From: Oscillospiraceae bacterium | Lineage (GTDB): Bacteria; Bacillota; Clostridia; Oscillospirales; Ruminococcaceae | Assembly: GCA_015067185.1 (NCBI GenBank) | Contig: SVMZ01000001.1 | Coordinates: 1-64,000 of the forward strand | Direction: 5' to 3' | Length of the DNA stretch: 64,000 nucleotides | In this document: piece after piece, positions 42,489 to 51,613 of the stretch | How positions within the stretch are numbered: the first letter of the stretch is position 1 | Layout: every line of letters begins with the position of its first letter | The notes under the pieces: generated by a model | The model's input: only the letters and a program-made list of their open reading frames with translations | Told to the model about the DNA's origin: nothing | Databases searched by the model: none | Position numbers and translations under genes: made by a program

Positions 42489-44999
42489 TTAATACCACCA
42501 CTCAAAAGTATGGCGAAGATTTAGGTATAATGTCGGTCGAAATTTCAAAAAATTACCATATTCGCCTGTTACGCTGAGCAAAACTGCGCAGATAAATGTG
42601 GTTGCCATCAGAAGACAAAGAATTAAAACAGAACGTTTACAGGAGAAGGCAGAAAGGCCTTTTCCTGCTGAGGTCGCTTCCAATGCACAAAGCAAGGCGC
42701 ATAGTCCCAGTATAAGGGTGATATCTGCCGTATAGCGGAGCAAGGAACCTGCCATGGAAAAATTGAAGTAAGCCATCAGTAAAACAAGGAAGAAAAGCAA
42801 AGCAGTGGTATGACGGAAAAGTCGTGATGAAGTTTTGCATCCGAATAACCAAAGCAGCAATGAAGGCAGGATGTACGGATAAGAGAAAACTCCTATAGAG
42901 GGACAATTATAATAATAGTTTTGTTCCAGCAGCTGATAGTGGGAATAGGGATAGATGAAGGGAAAATAGCCGTGCAGTGTCATTGGCTGCAAAAAATAGT
43001 GATATACTGATGGAATAATGTTTTCCATCGCCCCGAAGCGGTTATAGTTGATATCGCTGACAGTCAGTTGATACGCAGCCCCAAAATCAAAGGGAGAACC
43101 AAACCGCAATTGATTGTGCAGCATGAGAAGAGCGGCTCCGCACAGAATAGGAAATGTAAAGGCAGAAAAACAAAGAAGTTTTGCCCCGGCGTGAGGTTTG
43201 AATACATTCGCTTTTTCTGAGAGAAATTCTTTGACCAAAACTGGGAGTGCGATAAAGCCGTAAAGCGCCCAGTTGGCTCTGGAGGCAACGCAGAGAACAA
43301 AGCTTAACCCGGAGAAGAAAAACAGCCACATCTGTTGATATTTCCTTTTAGAAGTCGTTGTGCAGGCAAAGCAATGCAATGCCCAGAAAAGGGCATAAAA
43401 GGTCATGGCAGACATGGGTGCGATATAATAAAAGTTAGCTGAGCGGACACAAAACAGCAGCGTACCAACACCGATTACGGCAAGGTAGCCGAATAAAACC
43501 AGCAGAAAACTGATTTTCTTACCCGAAAAGAAGAGTCGGACACTCCCCCATACCATAAATCCGACAGCAATCGCACACAGTACACCGAAAATCATACCAA
43601 CAAGCAACCCGGTTGGCATACTGCCTGTAAGGAAGTACAATGGGGCATAGACAAGAAGCGGCGTCAGGCCAAAATAGCTGTAATATTTGCCGTTGAAATA
43701 AGCTCTGTCAAAGTGGAAATGAATCCCGGCAGAAGCACGTTCAGCAGGATCATAGGGATTGATAAGACGGTCGGGTTCTACATTTCCCGCATCAAGGTCA
43801 AGATGCAGCTGTCCTTTCAAAAAAGCATCCAACTGTTGTACATAGGCATCGTTGATATCATGGGTGCAGCCGGCTTCCCCGGAGTATTCGGTAAAAAATG
43901 CCGTTCCGTCCCGCAAGGCTTCTGCAGAGACAGAGGTAAAAAAGATGACGATACACAGTACAGAAACGAAAACAACAGCAATTGAAAACAGTATCTTTTG
44001 GGTGCGGTTCTGATTGTCAAAAGAAATTTTCCATGCCTGTAGGCCGAAAATCAAAGCAATTATGCTTCCGCCAAAAGCGATTACGGCAACACGCAGCCAA
44101 CTGAGATGAAAAGGCCGCGCTTCGTTTAGGGTGATCTCATAAACCTGAAGATCCTTGACTCCGCTGTAAAATTCAATGTGAAGTGTCTGCATATTTCCAT
44201 GGGATACAACAGAGATGTACCGGGAAGCATCTGCTCCCTGATGAACGGTCTGCGGGCCGACCCAGCGGATGTCAGAATACGCATCGTCGGTGATGCCGCA
44301 CTTTACCCTGAATACTTCCGGGGTGTTGTTTGTCCGCAGTTTTACAGAAACAACCTGGGTATCAAGCTGATCAATGGTTATGACAGCATGATCCTCCGCA
44401 ACGATCAGACAATTTCCGTCGGCAGAGACGGAGGCACCGTTGCAGACTGTAATTTCATGCGGAAGATAGGTTTGGTATGCAGCTGTTTCTTTATAGATCA
44501 GAGGCATAAAACTTCTAAAATTAAAAAGTAAAAATTCGGCCAGCAGAGCAACGCCAAGAACAAGCAGGATCTGTCTGAGAATCGTCCAAAGCGATGAGCA
44601 AACAGCTTTGGTGGCATGCTCCTCTTCCCTTTCTTCCTCCGGGTAACCCTTTTCAGCTATGAATTTTTGTAATCGGTAAAAGATTTTTTTGCATATTGCG
44701 GGTAATGTCGATTTTAATGCGGCAAAGAAAAAGCAAAAAACGACAAAGCACAGGAACAGTTCGGTCTCGCTGACCGTGATACCGTTGTCGGGTACAGTCC
44801 CTGTTGCAGAGACCAAAAAGGAGCAGCCGATTGCAGCTATCCATCCCGCCATGAAATTGAGTAGAATGTGAAGGATCGTACCGTATATTCCGGAAGGAAC
44901 GCGCTGTTCCTGCAGTTCTTTATACCAGATGCGGCACAACTGTTCCGCACAACAAGCAACAGCAATACTCAGGGCGCACAAAAAGATTGTAAGAAACAT
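42489..44999 (-). CDS. Large polytopic membrane protein, GT-C-like
   Basis: This 836-residue protein has three to four helices at the N-terminus. A soluble, extracytoplasmic-looking beta domain (about 175-290) follows, then roughly ten more helices. The loop LKGQLHLDLD ... RLINPYDPAERASAGIHF and then FDRAYFNGKYYSYFGLTPLLVYAPLY resembles a family common in clostridia and lactobacilli that is related to GT-C glycosyltransferases. Those use lipid-linked sugars on the outer face. No acidic catalytic motif of proven GT-C enzymes is certain. The ribosome site is weak. The substrate is unknown. It is 131 bases ahead of (downstream of) the ACT-MBL gene. Confidence 0.6.
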   Translation of the reverse strand: MFLTIFLCALSIAVACCAEQLCRIWYKELQEQRVPSGIYGTILHILLNFMAGWIAAIGCSFLVSATGTVPDNGITVSETELFLCFVVFCFFFAALKSTLPAICKKIFYRLQKFIAEKGYPEEEREEEHATKAVCSSLWTILRQILLVLGVALLAEFLLFNFRSFMPLIYKETAAYQTYLPHEITVCNGASVSADGNCLIVAEDHAVITIDQLDTQVVSVKLRTNNTPEVFRVKCGITDDAYSDIRWVGPQTVHQGADASRYISVVSHGNMQTLHIEFYSGVKDLQVYEITLNEARPFHLSWLRVAVIAFGGSIIALIFGLQAWKISFDNQNRTQKILFSIAVVFVSVLCIVIFFTSVSAEALRDGTAFFTEYSGEAGCTHDINDAYVQQLDAFLKGQLHLDLDAGNVEPDRLINPYDPAERASAGIHFHFDRAYFNGKYYSYFGLTPLLVYAPLYFLTGSMPTGLLVGMIFGVLCAIAVGFMVWGSVRLFFSGKKISFLLVLFGYLAVIGVGTLLFCVRSANFYYIAPMSAMTFYALFWALHCFACTTTSKRKYQQMWLFFFSGLSFVLCVASRANWALYGFIALPVLVKEFLSEKANVFKPHAGAKLLCFSAFTFPILCGAALLMLHNQLRFGSPFDFGAAYQLTVSDINYNRFGAMENIIPSVYHYFLQPMTLHGYFPFIYPYSHYQLLEQNYYYNCPSIGVFSYPYILPSLLLWLFGCKTSSRLFRHTTALLFFLVLLMAYFNFSMAGSLLRYTADITLILGLCALLCALEATSAGKGLSAFSCKRSVLILCLLMATTFICAVLLSVTGEYGNFLKFRPTLYLNLRHTFEWWY

Positions 45000-45131
45000 T
45001 TTAAAACATCAATCTCCCGCTCATTTATTCAATATCGTTCCAACAATAACAGCAGCCCTATCTTTACTGCAGATGTTCAAGTCAGTCTGCATATATAGAA
45101 CAAACGCAAGTCGATGGTATCCGCTGGAAGA

Positions 45132-46553
45132 TCAGCATTCGTTTGTGATCCATTTTCCGTGACCGGGACAGAAAAGGTATCCTTTATATTTTTCGGTGAT
45201 CTGTTTTCTGATTTGCGCAGCAAGTTTAGGATTCATATCTACACTTGTCATTAGGAACGGGGCGAGTGCGTTGAAATTCCGCTGTTCTTTGGAGAATCCG
45301 CGGATGTTGACAAAGAGATCACCGGTAAAGACAATTTTGTGTTCTTGACATACAATCACTGTTTCCCCGTTGACATGTCCGCCTTTTCCCTCATATATAT
45401 CCAAAGAAAGCGAAGCAGCCTGCATGCTGCCGATATAGGAGAGATCGCCATCATCCTCTTTTGTGCCGATCACTGAGAGCGTATCCATATTGGGAGGAGT
45501 ATAACCGGAGATAATGGCGCTCAGCTTGCAGTAAGGATTGCTGTATTCATTCTGTTCGCGAAAATTGTTTTCTCCGCTGTTTTCCAGACGGAAATTCTCA
45601 TAACAGCTTCCGCTCACATATACTTTATCAAAGATAGAAAGTAATCCTGTATGATCCATGTCGGAATGGGTAAGCAATAGAGATTTGGGAATGTTATCAA
45701 AGTCATCAAACATTATTCTAAGCAGATGGAGCATTTCTTTTTTATAACAGGTAAACCCGCTGTCTACAAATAACATTTCGTTTTCGGTGTGGATGATGTA
45801 GGTGTTGCTTCCGCATGGGGGTTCAATCAGACAAAGCGATACACCGGGAGCAATTTTCATATCGCTGATGATTGGTATAAAGGCATCGCCCTTGTAAGCT
45901 GCAGTGAAACGGGCATATTTTTCTATGTATTCAAAAGTCTTATACGGCTTCTCGTTGCGTTCATCCAACAGCTGCATCATACGGTTGGAGTTGATCAAAA
46001 AATCTTTGGATTGCTCCGGAGTAAGTGAGAGCAGATCATTGATTTTTTTGGCAAAGTCAATGTAAAAAACTGTATTGTCCAGCATTTTCTCGGTGGAGTC
46101 ATATTCCAGAATACTCACTTCGCAAACAGAAGAAATCTCAACCAGCATTTTCTTGATTATATGCGGCTCTTCAACATGAAGCCCCATTTTAAAATGCTGA
46201 TACATGGTACCGTTTTCCTGAGAACTCATGTAATAGATATTTACTTTGTAACGATTGAGGATCTCCAGAACCGCTGTAACGGAACCGGGGACATCAGGTA
46301 ATTTCAGCGAGATAAGAAGAACTCGTTTTTCCATGGTGTTTTGCGAGAGATATCCCACCTCTGTCAACTGTGCTTCTATTTCATCAAGAACGGATTCTTC
46401 TTCGGCAGATACGTCAATAAAAAGAGTATGGATATCAATACTACGGTTATAGTTGACGCGAACAATATTTCCGCCGTGTCCCGCTATAATACTGCTGGCT
46501 TGAAGAAAAGCTCCGGATTTATCAGGCATTTGTGTAATAAAGGATCGGTTCAT
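45132..46553 (-). CDS. ACT-ACT-metallo-beta-lactamase-fold fusion
   Basis: This 473-residue protein joins two regulatory-looking ACT-type domains (about 3-75 and 78-165) to a metallo-beta-lactamase fold (about 230-473). The first ACT reads SFITQMPDKSGAFLQASSII and the second LLISLKLPDVPGSVTAVLEIL. The metal motif LLTHSDMDHTG gives His-x-Asp-x-Asp-His, with further ligands in GHVNGET, FTGDLFVN and CPGHGKW. MBL enzymes hydrolyse many substrates; ACT domains usually bind amino acids. This arrangement suggests an amino-acid-controlled hydrolase. AAAGGAG precedes the ATG. It is transcribed alone ahead of the GT-C-like gene. Confidence 0.8.
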   Translation of the reverse strand: MNRSFITQMPDKSGAFLQASSIIAGHGGNIVRVNYNRSIDIHTLFIDVSAEEESVLDEIEAQLTEVGYLSQNTMEKRVLLISLKLPDVPGSVTAVLEILNRYKVNIYYMSSQENGTMYQHFKMGLHVEEPHIIKKMLVEISSVCEVSILEYDSTEKMLDNTVFYIDFAKKINDLLSLTPEQSKDFLINSNRMMQLLDERNEKPYKTFEYIEKYARFTAAYKGDAFIPIISDMKIAPGVSLCLIEPPCGSNTYIIHTENEMLFVDSGFTCYKKEMLHLLRIMFDDFDNIPKSLLLTHSDMDHTGLLSIFDKVYVSGSCYENFRLENSGENNFREQNEYSNPYCKLSAIISGYTPPNMDTLSVIGTKEDDGDLSYIGSMQAASLSLDIYEGKGGHVNGETVIVCQEHKIVFTGDLFVNIRGFSKEQRNFNALAPFLMTSVDMNPKLAAQIRKQITEKYKGYLFCPGHGKWITNEC

Positions 46554-46725
46554 ATATTCTACTCCTTTGCGATTTCTCTATAACATTGACATTATAGCAC
46601 ATTTCCGCCTCTTTTTATACTTTTTTTCTCTTTTTTCTTTTTGCAATGTGTGAATTATCCATTGTTTTGAGCGGGATTTTATGATATCATGTTATAGGCA
46701 ATAAAAGAGCATACAGGAGAAACCA

Positions 46726-47217
46726 ATGATTATCAGAAAAGCTTTGCAAACAGATTTACCGGCGCTGACAGAGATATACAATTATGAGGTGCTCAACGGG
46801 ACAGCGACCATGGATATTCATCCCAAAACGCTGGAAGAACGTCAGGGATGGCTTGATGAGCATAACATTGAAAATCATCCTTTGATCGTTGCAGAATGGG
46901 ATGGTATTGTTGTAGGCTATGCTTCTCTCTCCCGTTACCGTGAAAAAGAAGCGTATCGTAGAACGGTAGAGCTTTCTGTCTATGTAGATAAAAGATACCG
47001 GCGCAGAGGAATTGCATCTGCACTTATGTCCCAGCTGATTGAAGAAGCAAAAAGCAGAGAAGATATTCATATGATTGTTTCTGTGGTTACGGGAGAAAAC
47101 GAAGAGAGTATGAATCTGCACAGTAAATTTGGTTTTTCGCAGTGCGGTGTCATTCATGAAGCCGGAAAAAAATTTGGCCGTTATCTTGATATTATCCACT
47201 ACGAGTTGAGAGTTTGA
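46726..47217 (+). CDS. GNAT N-acetyltransferase, phosphinothricin-acetyltransferase-like
   Basis: This 163-residue acetyltransferase matches the PAT/YncA branch. It begins MIIRKALQTDLPALTEIYNY and has VAEWDGIVVGYASLSRYREK. The acetyl-CoA loop RRRGIASALMSQLIEEAK and the ending NLHSKFGFSQCGVIHEAG (PAT-like) complete the match. These enzymes acetylate L-methionine sulfoximine, phosphinothricin or similar amino acids. A promoter is seen as TTGAGC (46667-46672), 17 bases, TGTTAT (46690-46695). It ends in a bidirectional terminator. Confidence 0.88.
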   Translation: MIIRKALQTDLPALTEIYNYEVLNGTATMDIHPKTLEERQGWLDEHNIENHPLIVAEWDGIVVGYASLSRYREKEAYRRTVELSVYVDKRYRRRGIASALMSQLIEEAKSREDIHMIVSVVTGENEESMNLHSKFGFSQCGVIHEAGKKFGRYLDIIHYELRV

Positions 47218-47253
47218 GATTTTCCCACGGAAGAAAAAAGCAGTGTTATAAAT

Positions 47254-47289
47254 GAAATCCGCCGGCAAGCGATATACCGGCGGATTTTT
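47254..47289. terminator. Bidirectional terminator
   Basis: AAATCCGCCGG pairs with CCGGCGGATTT across an 11-base loop, followed by TTC. Confidence 0.85.
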
Positions 47290-47343
47290 CATTATTTTTC
47301 AAATATAATACAGAGGTTCTTTTACCCTTTACTCAGCGGGAAA

Positions 47344-48399
47344 TCAGTTGTTTTCCTCATCTGCAGTTGCCTGACTGACAAAGGCTGCCAGAAATGCCTG
47401 ATAATAAGGGATGACATACAAGGCCGGCAGGATAAAGACAAGCAGTAGTCCCCAACCTGCAAAGGTAAAAACATAACCAAGAAGTTTGAGTTTTCTGCCG
47501 TTCATAACTTTTACAGATTCTTTCATTGCAGCTGCCGGAGTAAGTTTGGTATCCATATTTTCTCTGGAGGAAGTCCAGAAATAGGGAGCTGCAAAATAGC
47601 GGAGCAAAAATATTCCGCAGATAATCCAGGAGAAAACCAGAAGAGCAACAGCAGGAATCAAAAGCAGATAGTCATTTCCCAATACTTCAGGTAAGGTGAA
47701 CCCTTTAGAAAATGCACCGAGCAGATAAAGCTGTACGCCGAGAATAGCTGCACCCGGAAGAGAAAATAGCAGAAACCATACTGCACAGCGGATGCCGAGC
47801 GAAATTTGAAACCAAATGGAACCAAAATAGTTTTTGGCTCCTGCAAAAAAGTTGAATATCTCCCCAAAAGCCGGCGATGGTGGAGCATCTTCCGCTGTAT
47901 TTTCTATGGGAAGGACGGGAGAGGAATCTGTTACGTTTGTTTCGGCTGTATAGGGAGGTTCAAAGGTAATTGTCGGATTTTCATCGCAATACGCTTCACA
48001 ACCGGCAGCATCACGGAGGTCTCCTATATCTTTAAAATGAATATTGAGTGCGGCAATATCCGACTTTGCTGCTGTTGGCTGTTTTTTCTTCTCAGTGGGA
48101 AACAATTGGTAATACCAACGCTTAACGCCAAGATTCAACGGGAGGAGAAATACGCCGGCAGCCAGAATTCCCCCCAGCGCGGTCAGCCATGAAGAAAGCG
48201 GAGTTTGCTTAATCTGATCAAAAGAAGTGCATTCCATGAGAATATCCATAACAAGAGGATATTCAAAAATGATTGCAAGTAAGGCTTGAATCAGCACGAT
48301 AAGCAGAAAAACAGCAGCCGGCAAAAGCGTTATGGCAGCAGCCTTTCCCATATTCCCTTTCAATGCTTTTCGGGCAGTTTCTTTTATGTTTTTCCGCAT
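47344..48399 (-). CDS. Uncharacterised integral membrane protein
   Basis: This 351-residue protein opens with a basic region RKNIKETARKALKGNMGKAA, like DUF975-type proteins. It then has about six helices (20-50, 68-82, 195-215, 235-255, 265-285, 310-340) with a soluble Pro/Glu-rich loop (about 120-175). The start at 48399 uses GGGGGTG and lies one base after the upstream phosphatase stop, so translation is probably coupled. The frame extends to 48498 with no good site. It may be a membrane partner of the phosphatase. No function is known. Confidence 0.6.
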   Translation of the reverse strand: MRKNIKETARKALKGNMGKAAAITLLPAAVFLLIVLIQALLAIIFEYPLVMDILMECTSFDQIKQTPLSSWLTALGGILAAGVFLLPLNLGVKRWYYQLFPTEKKKQPTAAKSDIAALNIHFKDIGDLRDAAGCEAYCDENPTITFEPPYTAETNVTDSSPVLPIENTAEDAPPSPAFGEIFNFFAGAKNYFGSIWFQISLGIRCAVWFLLFSLPGAAILGVQLYLLGAFSKGFTLPEVLGNDYLLLIPAVALLVFSWIICGIFLLRYFAAPYFWTSSRENMDTKLTPAAAMKESVKVMNGRKLKLLGYVFTFAGWGLLLVFILPALYVIPYYQAFLAAFVSQATADEENN

Positions 48400-48400
48400 A

Positions 48401-49027
48401 TCAATACACCCCCGTATCGTAATAGGGTACCTCATCCAATACTTCAAAAAGCTTGTCATTACGCCAGATTTGCGGATTGATGGAGGCACACCAGCCATAA
48501 CCGAAATCGACCGGCCATTCCCTGATATCGCGCTGCGGCAGACCGTAAGCTGCCATCAGCATCGCAATGATCCCGCCATGGGTAACAACGGCAGCACGGT
48601 TAATTTTAAGCTTCATCATATCATTCAGAATATATTCCACCGCGGCGGTGATACGCTCGCTGACCTGCCGGGCACTTTCACCTCCGGGAGGAGCCTGTGA
48701 AGCATCTTCCATCCATTTCAAGTATTCAGGGTCATTCTTCAGGTCAACAATCCGTTTCGCCTCAAAAACACCGAAATCACACTCACGAAGGTCATCTACA
48801 ACTTCTGTCCAACGGTCAGGGTATAAAAGCTCTGCGGTCTCAATGCAGCGTTTCAGCGGACTGGTGTAAACTTTATGAACGGAAGGATATTCCTGTTCTC
48901 TGCGGAGGGTTTCAATAGCGCTTTTACCCTCTTCACAAAGAGAAAGATCGGTAGAGCCGATGTAAAGTCCGAATAAATTACCGGCAGTCATGCCGTGGCG
49001 GATAAAGTTTAACTTATAATCTGTCAT
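48401..49027 (-). CDS. Histidine phosphatase family protein
   Basis: This 208-residue protein has the phosphoglycerate-mutase/acid-phosphatase signature FIRHGMTAGN (RHG, catalytic His at about residue 10). A second His is in VVTHGGIIAMLM. The motif SPLKRCIETAELL follows at about 58-70. Members include CobC-like cobalamin phosphatases and small-molecule phosphatases. GAGGAG precedes the ATG at 49027. A membrane-protein gene overlaps its end. Substrate unknown. Confidence 0.85.
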   Translation of the reverse strand: MTDYKLNFIRHGMTAGNLFGLYIGSTDLSLCEEGKSAIETLRREQEYPSVHKVYTSPLKRCIETAELLYPDRWTEVVDDLRECDFGVFEAKRIVDLKNDPEYLKWMEDASQAPPGGESARQVSERITAAVEYILNDMMKLKINRAAVVTHGGIIAMLMAAYGLPQRDIREWPVDFGYGWCASINPQIWRNDKLFEVLDEVPYYDTGVY

Positions 49028-49230
49028 AAGCTCCTCTTTCTTTATGAAAATTATTGTCAAAATGCGGCGCACAAAATTTTATGTCTTTTTTTGACAATTT
49101 GATCTGTGTTTTATAAAAGTTTTAAATGAATACATATAGGAATATACGCCAATAAAACAGACTTGTTTTTGTCTCATTTTTACAAACTTTTCTTTTTTCG
49201 ACAAAAAAAACCGAATTTTCAAAATACCAC

Positions 49231-49259
49231 TTTACAAATCGTAACGTTTATAATATAAT
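49231..49259 (+). promoter_or_regulatory. Promoter for the XRE regulator
   Basis: TTTACA (49231-49236), 17 bases, TATAAT (49254-49259), 35 bases before the TTG start. Confidence 0.65.
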
Positions 49260-49293
49260 TTACTTTACGTAGTTTGAGTATGGGGGACTTAGT

Positions 49294-49989
49294 TTGAACA
49301 CCGATTTTCCGAGATTATTGACTCTTTTAAGAAAAGAATGCGGCTACAGCCAAAAACAGGCAGCTCAGAAGCTGGGAATCTCTCAGGCATTGCTTTCTCA
49401 CTATGAAAAAGGAATACGCGAGTGCGGACTCAACTTTCTTGTTGCCGCCGCTGATCTTTACGGAGTATCGTGTGATTATCTGCTCGGTCGTTCTCCTGAC
49501 AGAAATGGAAGCACACTTGCTGTGGAAGATATTCCGGAGCCGGATGCCGCAGGGCGCGAGATGCGTTTTTCCAAGAGCATCTTCCCTGTTTTGAATAAGA
49601 AACTGATTGCCAATTCGCTGAATATTCTTTTTGATCTTCTTGGCAAATGCGAGAGTAAATCGCTTGTCACCGAAGTTTCCGCTTATCTTATGGCAGCAGT
49701 CTACAGAATGTTCCGCATTGTGTTTGCAGCAAACAGCAAAAACCATAATGCTATGTTTTCTGTACCATCTTCTGTCAGTTCCGGTTATTGCGATTCTATT
49801 ATGAATATTGCGGCACAGAGAGCAGCGGCAGCTTCCAAAGGTGAGCTTCCCGGTGCAGATGAGATTAAGAATCCTGAAGAGCTGCTGATTACTACAGAAT
49901 CTCTTTCAGCGAAGTATCCGATGTTTGCCACTTCCCTTTTTAATCTCATACAGAACACGGAGAACAATATAAACTCTTTGATTAAATAA
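49294..49989 (+). CDS. XRE-family transcriptional regulator
   Basis: This 231-residue protein has an N-terminal helix-turn-helix (about 8-60) with LLRKECGYSQKQAAQKLGIS and YEKGIRECGLNFLV. It includes the YGVSCDYLLGRS ending common in XRE/SlrR-like regulators. The rest (about 75-231) is helical and unrecognised, and may be a ligand or dimer domain. The TTG start at 49294 follows GGGGGAC. It probably regulates its own or neighbouring genes; no clear operator beyond the promoter was seen. Confidence 0.85.
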   Translation: MNTDFPRLLTLLRKECGYSQKQAAQKLGISQALLSHYEKGIRECGLNFLVAAADLYGVSCDYLLGRSPDRNGSTLAVEDIPEPDAAGREMRFSKSIFPVLNKKLIANSLNILFDLLGKCESKSLVTEVSAYLMAAVYRMFRIVFAANSKNHNAMFSVPSSVSSGYCDSIMNIAAQRAAAASKGELPGADEIKNPEELLITTESLSAKYPMFATSLFNLIQNTENNINSLIK

Positions 49990-50193
49990 TTTTACCACGA
50001 AACCCAGAAAAAATTATTAATATAGTATTAATATTGGAAAAGGACTACATAAATCCCGATTTTCTTGTTTTGGCTTGACAGCGGTTACATTCTTCCTGAA
50101 ATAGCTTCCAGGAATTGAGAAAAACGGGTTCCCCTTTCCAATGGGGCTGTATGTGTTTGTAGTTTTGCAACAGTTAGGAATGTTTGTATAACA
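49990..50193. other. Intergenic region before the Gfo/Idh gene
   Basis: No gene is supported. It contains a TTGACA (50075-50080) without a matching -10, and the stem-forming pair TTCCTG ... CAGGAA around 50093-50114. Confidence 0.35.
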
Positions 50194-50208
50194 GTGTAAT
50201 CGTTTTCA
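50194..50208 (+). promoter_or_regulatory. cre-like site near the Gfo/Idh promoter
   Basis: TGTAATCGTTTTCA preceded by G fits the catabolite control consensus WTGNAANCGNWNNCW except for the first base. It lies just after a candidate promoter TTGCAA (50165-50170)-16 bases-TATAAC (50187-50192). It suggests carbon-source control by CcpA. Confidence 0.4.
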
Positions 50209-50298
50209 TGATGAGCACAGCAGTCTCTTCCCTGTTTTTGTTTATTATTGGCGTTTTCACGTCTGATAAAATATAAAAAGAAAAGTGAGGTATTGTTT

Positions 50299-51438
50299 AT
50301 GGCTCAGAACACTCTTGACGATTACAAAAAAGACCAAAACACGTATTCCATCGATACTTCCAAAAAACTGAAAGTTGGTATCATCGGCTGCGGTTGGATT
50401 GCAGGTGACCACATCAGAGAATATCTTAAAATGCCTGATATCGAACTGGTTGGTGTTGCTGATCTTATTGAAGGTAAGGCTGAAAAGTTCCTTGCTAAGG
50501 CCGGTGCTCCCGAAGGTGTTAAAATTTATCGTTCTCACAAAGAACTCATCGATAACGAAGAGTTGGATGCCGTTAGTGTCTGCACCTACAATATGCAGCA
50601 CGCTGAGCCCACTATCTATGCTCTTGAGCATGGTGTAAACGTTCTTCTTGAGAAGCCGATGTGCGTTACTCTTGAAGAGGCTGTTGCCATTAGAAAGGCT
50701 GAGAAAGCCAGTGGCAAGATTGTTTCTGTCGGTTTCCAGCCCCGTTATAACCCCAACATGCAGATGATCAAACACATCATCGAGTCCGGCGAGCTTGGCC
50801 ACATCTACCACATCACCATCGGCGGCGGCAGAAGACGCGGTATCCCTACCCCCTACGGAACTACCTTCATTGAAAAAGAGACCGGCGGTTACGGTGCACT
50901 CGGTGATATCGGCTGCTATGCGCTGGATATGGTTCTCAACGGTCTTGGTTATCCGAAGCCTCTCACAGTTACCGGCTTCACCTCCGATTTCTTCGGCAAG
51001 GCTGACGACTACAAATATAAAGATGTCTTCGGTGTTGACGATTTCGCTATTGGTTTTATCCGTCTTGAAGGCGGCATCACCATCGACTTTAAGACTGCCT
51101 GGGCCATGAACATTGACTCCATGGGTGATACTGTGATCCTTGGTACCAAAGCTGGTCTGAAGATCCCCTCTTCCGGTCACTGGGGCAGCATTGATGCACC
51201 GCTCAAGCTGTATAGAAATATCGGTGACACTCCTGTTGAAACTGTCATTCCCATGTCTCCGGAGCCTCCCGAGGGCGTATTTTATTGGAAAGTTCGTTAT
51301 TTCCTCGATGCTGTTAAGAACGGCACCGAAGCCCCCGTTCCCACCAGTCAGGTTATCTACAATCAGGCTATCCTCTCCGCTGTTTATGATTCCGCTAAGA
51401 TCGGCAGAGAAGTTGAAATCGATATTCCTGAAATCTGA
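50299..51438 (+). CDS. Gfo/Idh/MocA family oxidoreductase
   Basis: This 379-residue NAD(P)-dependent oxidoreductase has the Rossmann motif VGIIGCGWIAGDH (residues about 25-37). The conserved EKP motif (LLEKPM) follows, and the C-terminal domain contains GGYGALGDIGCYALDMVLNG. Family members oxidise sugars, inositols or their derivatives. The ATG at 50299 follows GTGAGG. The gene has strong codon preference for common codons, suggesting high expression. It is next to a divergently ended corrinoid methyltransferase locus on the opposite strand, with which it may share a substrate. A terminator follows. Confidence 0.85.
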   Translation: MAQNTLDDYKKDQNTYSIDTSKKLKVGIIGCGWIAGDHIREYLKMPDIELVGVADLIEGKAEKFLAKAGAPEGVKIYRSHKELIDNEELDAVSVCTYNMQHAEPTIYALEHGVNVLLEKPMCVTLEEAVAIRKAEKASGKIVSVGFQPRYNPNMQMIKHIIESGELGHIYHITIGGGRRRGIPTPYGTTFIEKETGGYGALGDIGCYALDMVLNGLGYPKPLTVTGFTSDFFGKADDYKYKDVFGVDDFAIGFIRLEGGITIDFKTAWAMNIDSMGDTVILGTKAGLKIPSSGHWGSIDAPLKLYRNIGDTPVETVIPMSPEPPEGVFYWKVRYFLDAVKNGTEAPVPTSQVIYNQAILSAVYDSAKIGREVEIDIPEI

Positions 51439-51457
51439 TCAAATTAAGATTTACTTG

Positions 51458-51484
51458 AGACCGCTCGAAAGAGCGGTCTTTTTA
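51458..51484 (+). terminator. Terminator of the Gfo/Idh gene
   Basis: GACCGCTC pairs with GAGCGGTC around GAAA, followed by TTTTTA. Confidence 0.88.
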
Positions 51485-51498
51485 TATTCTCTCTGCAT

Positions 51499-51538
51499 AA
51501 AAAAGCACCCATGTCATCTCTGTGACATAGGGTGCCTT
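51499..51538 (-). terminator. Terminator of the methyltransferase operon
   Basis: On the minus strand GGCACCCTATGTCA pairs with TGACATGGGTGCTT and is followed by T6. Confidence 0.8.
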
Positions 51539-51613
51539 TCGTGTTTAATTTTTTGGCTTCGCCCTTCCCTTTTTTAAAAGAAAATACGATCGGCGCTGAT
51601 TGAGAGAAGAGTA

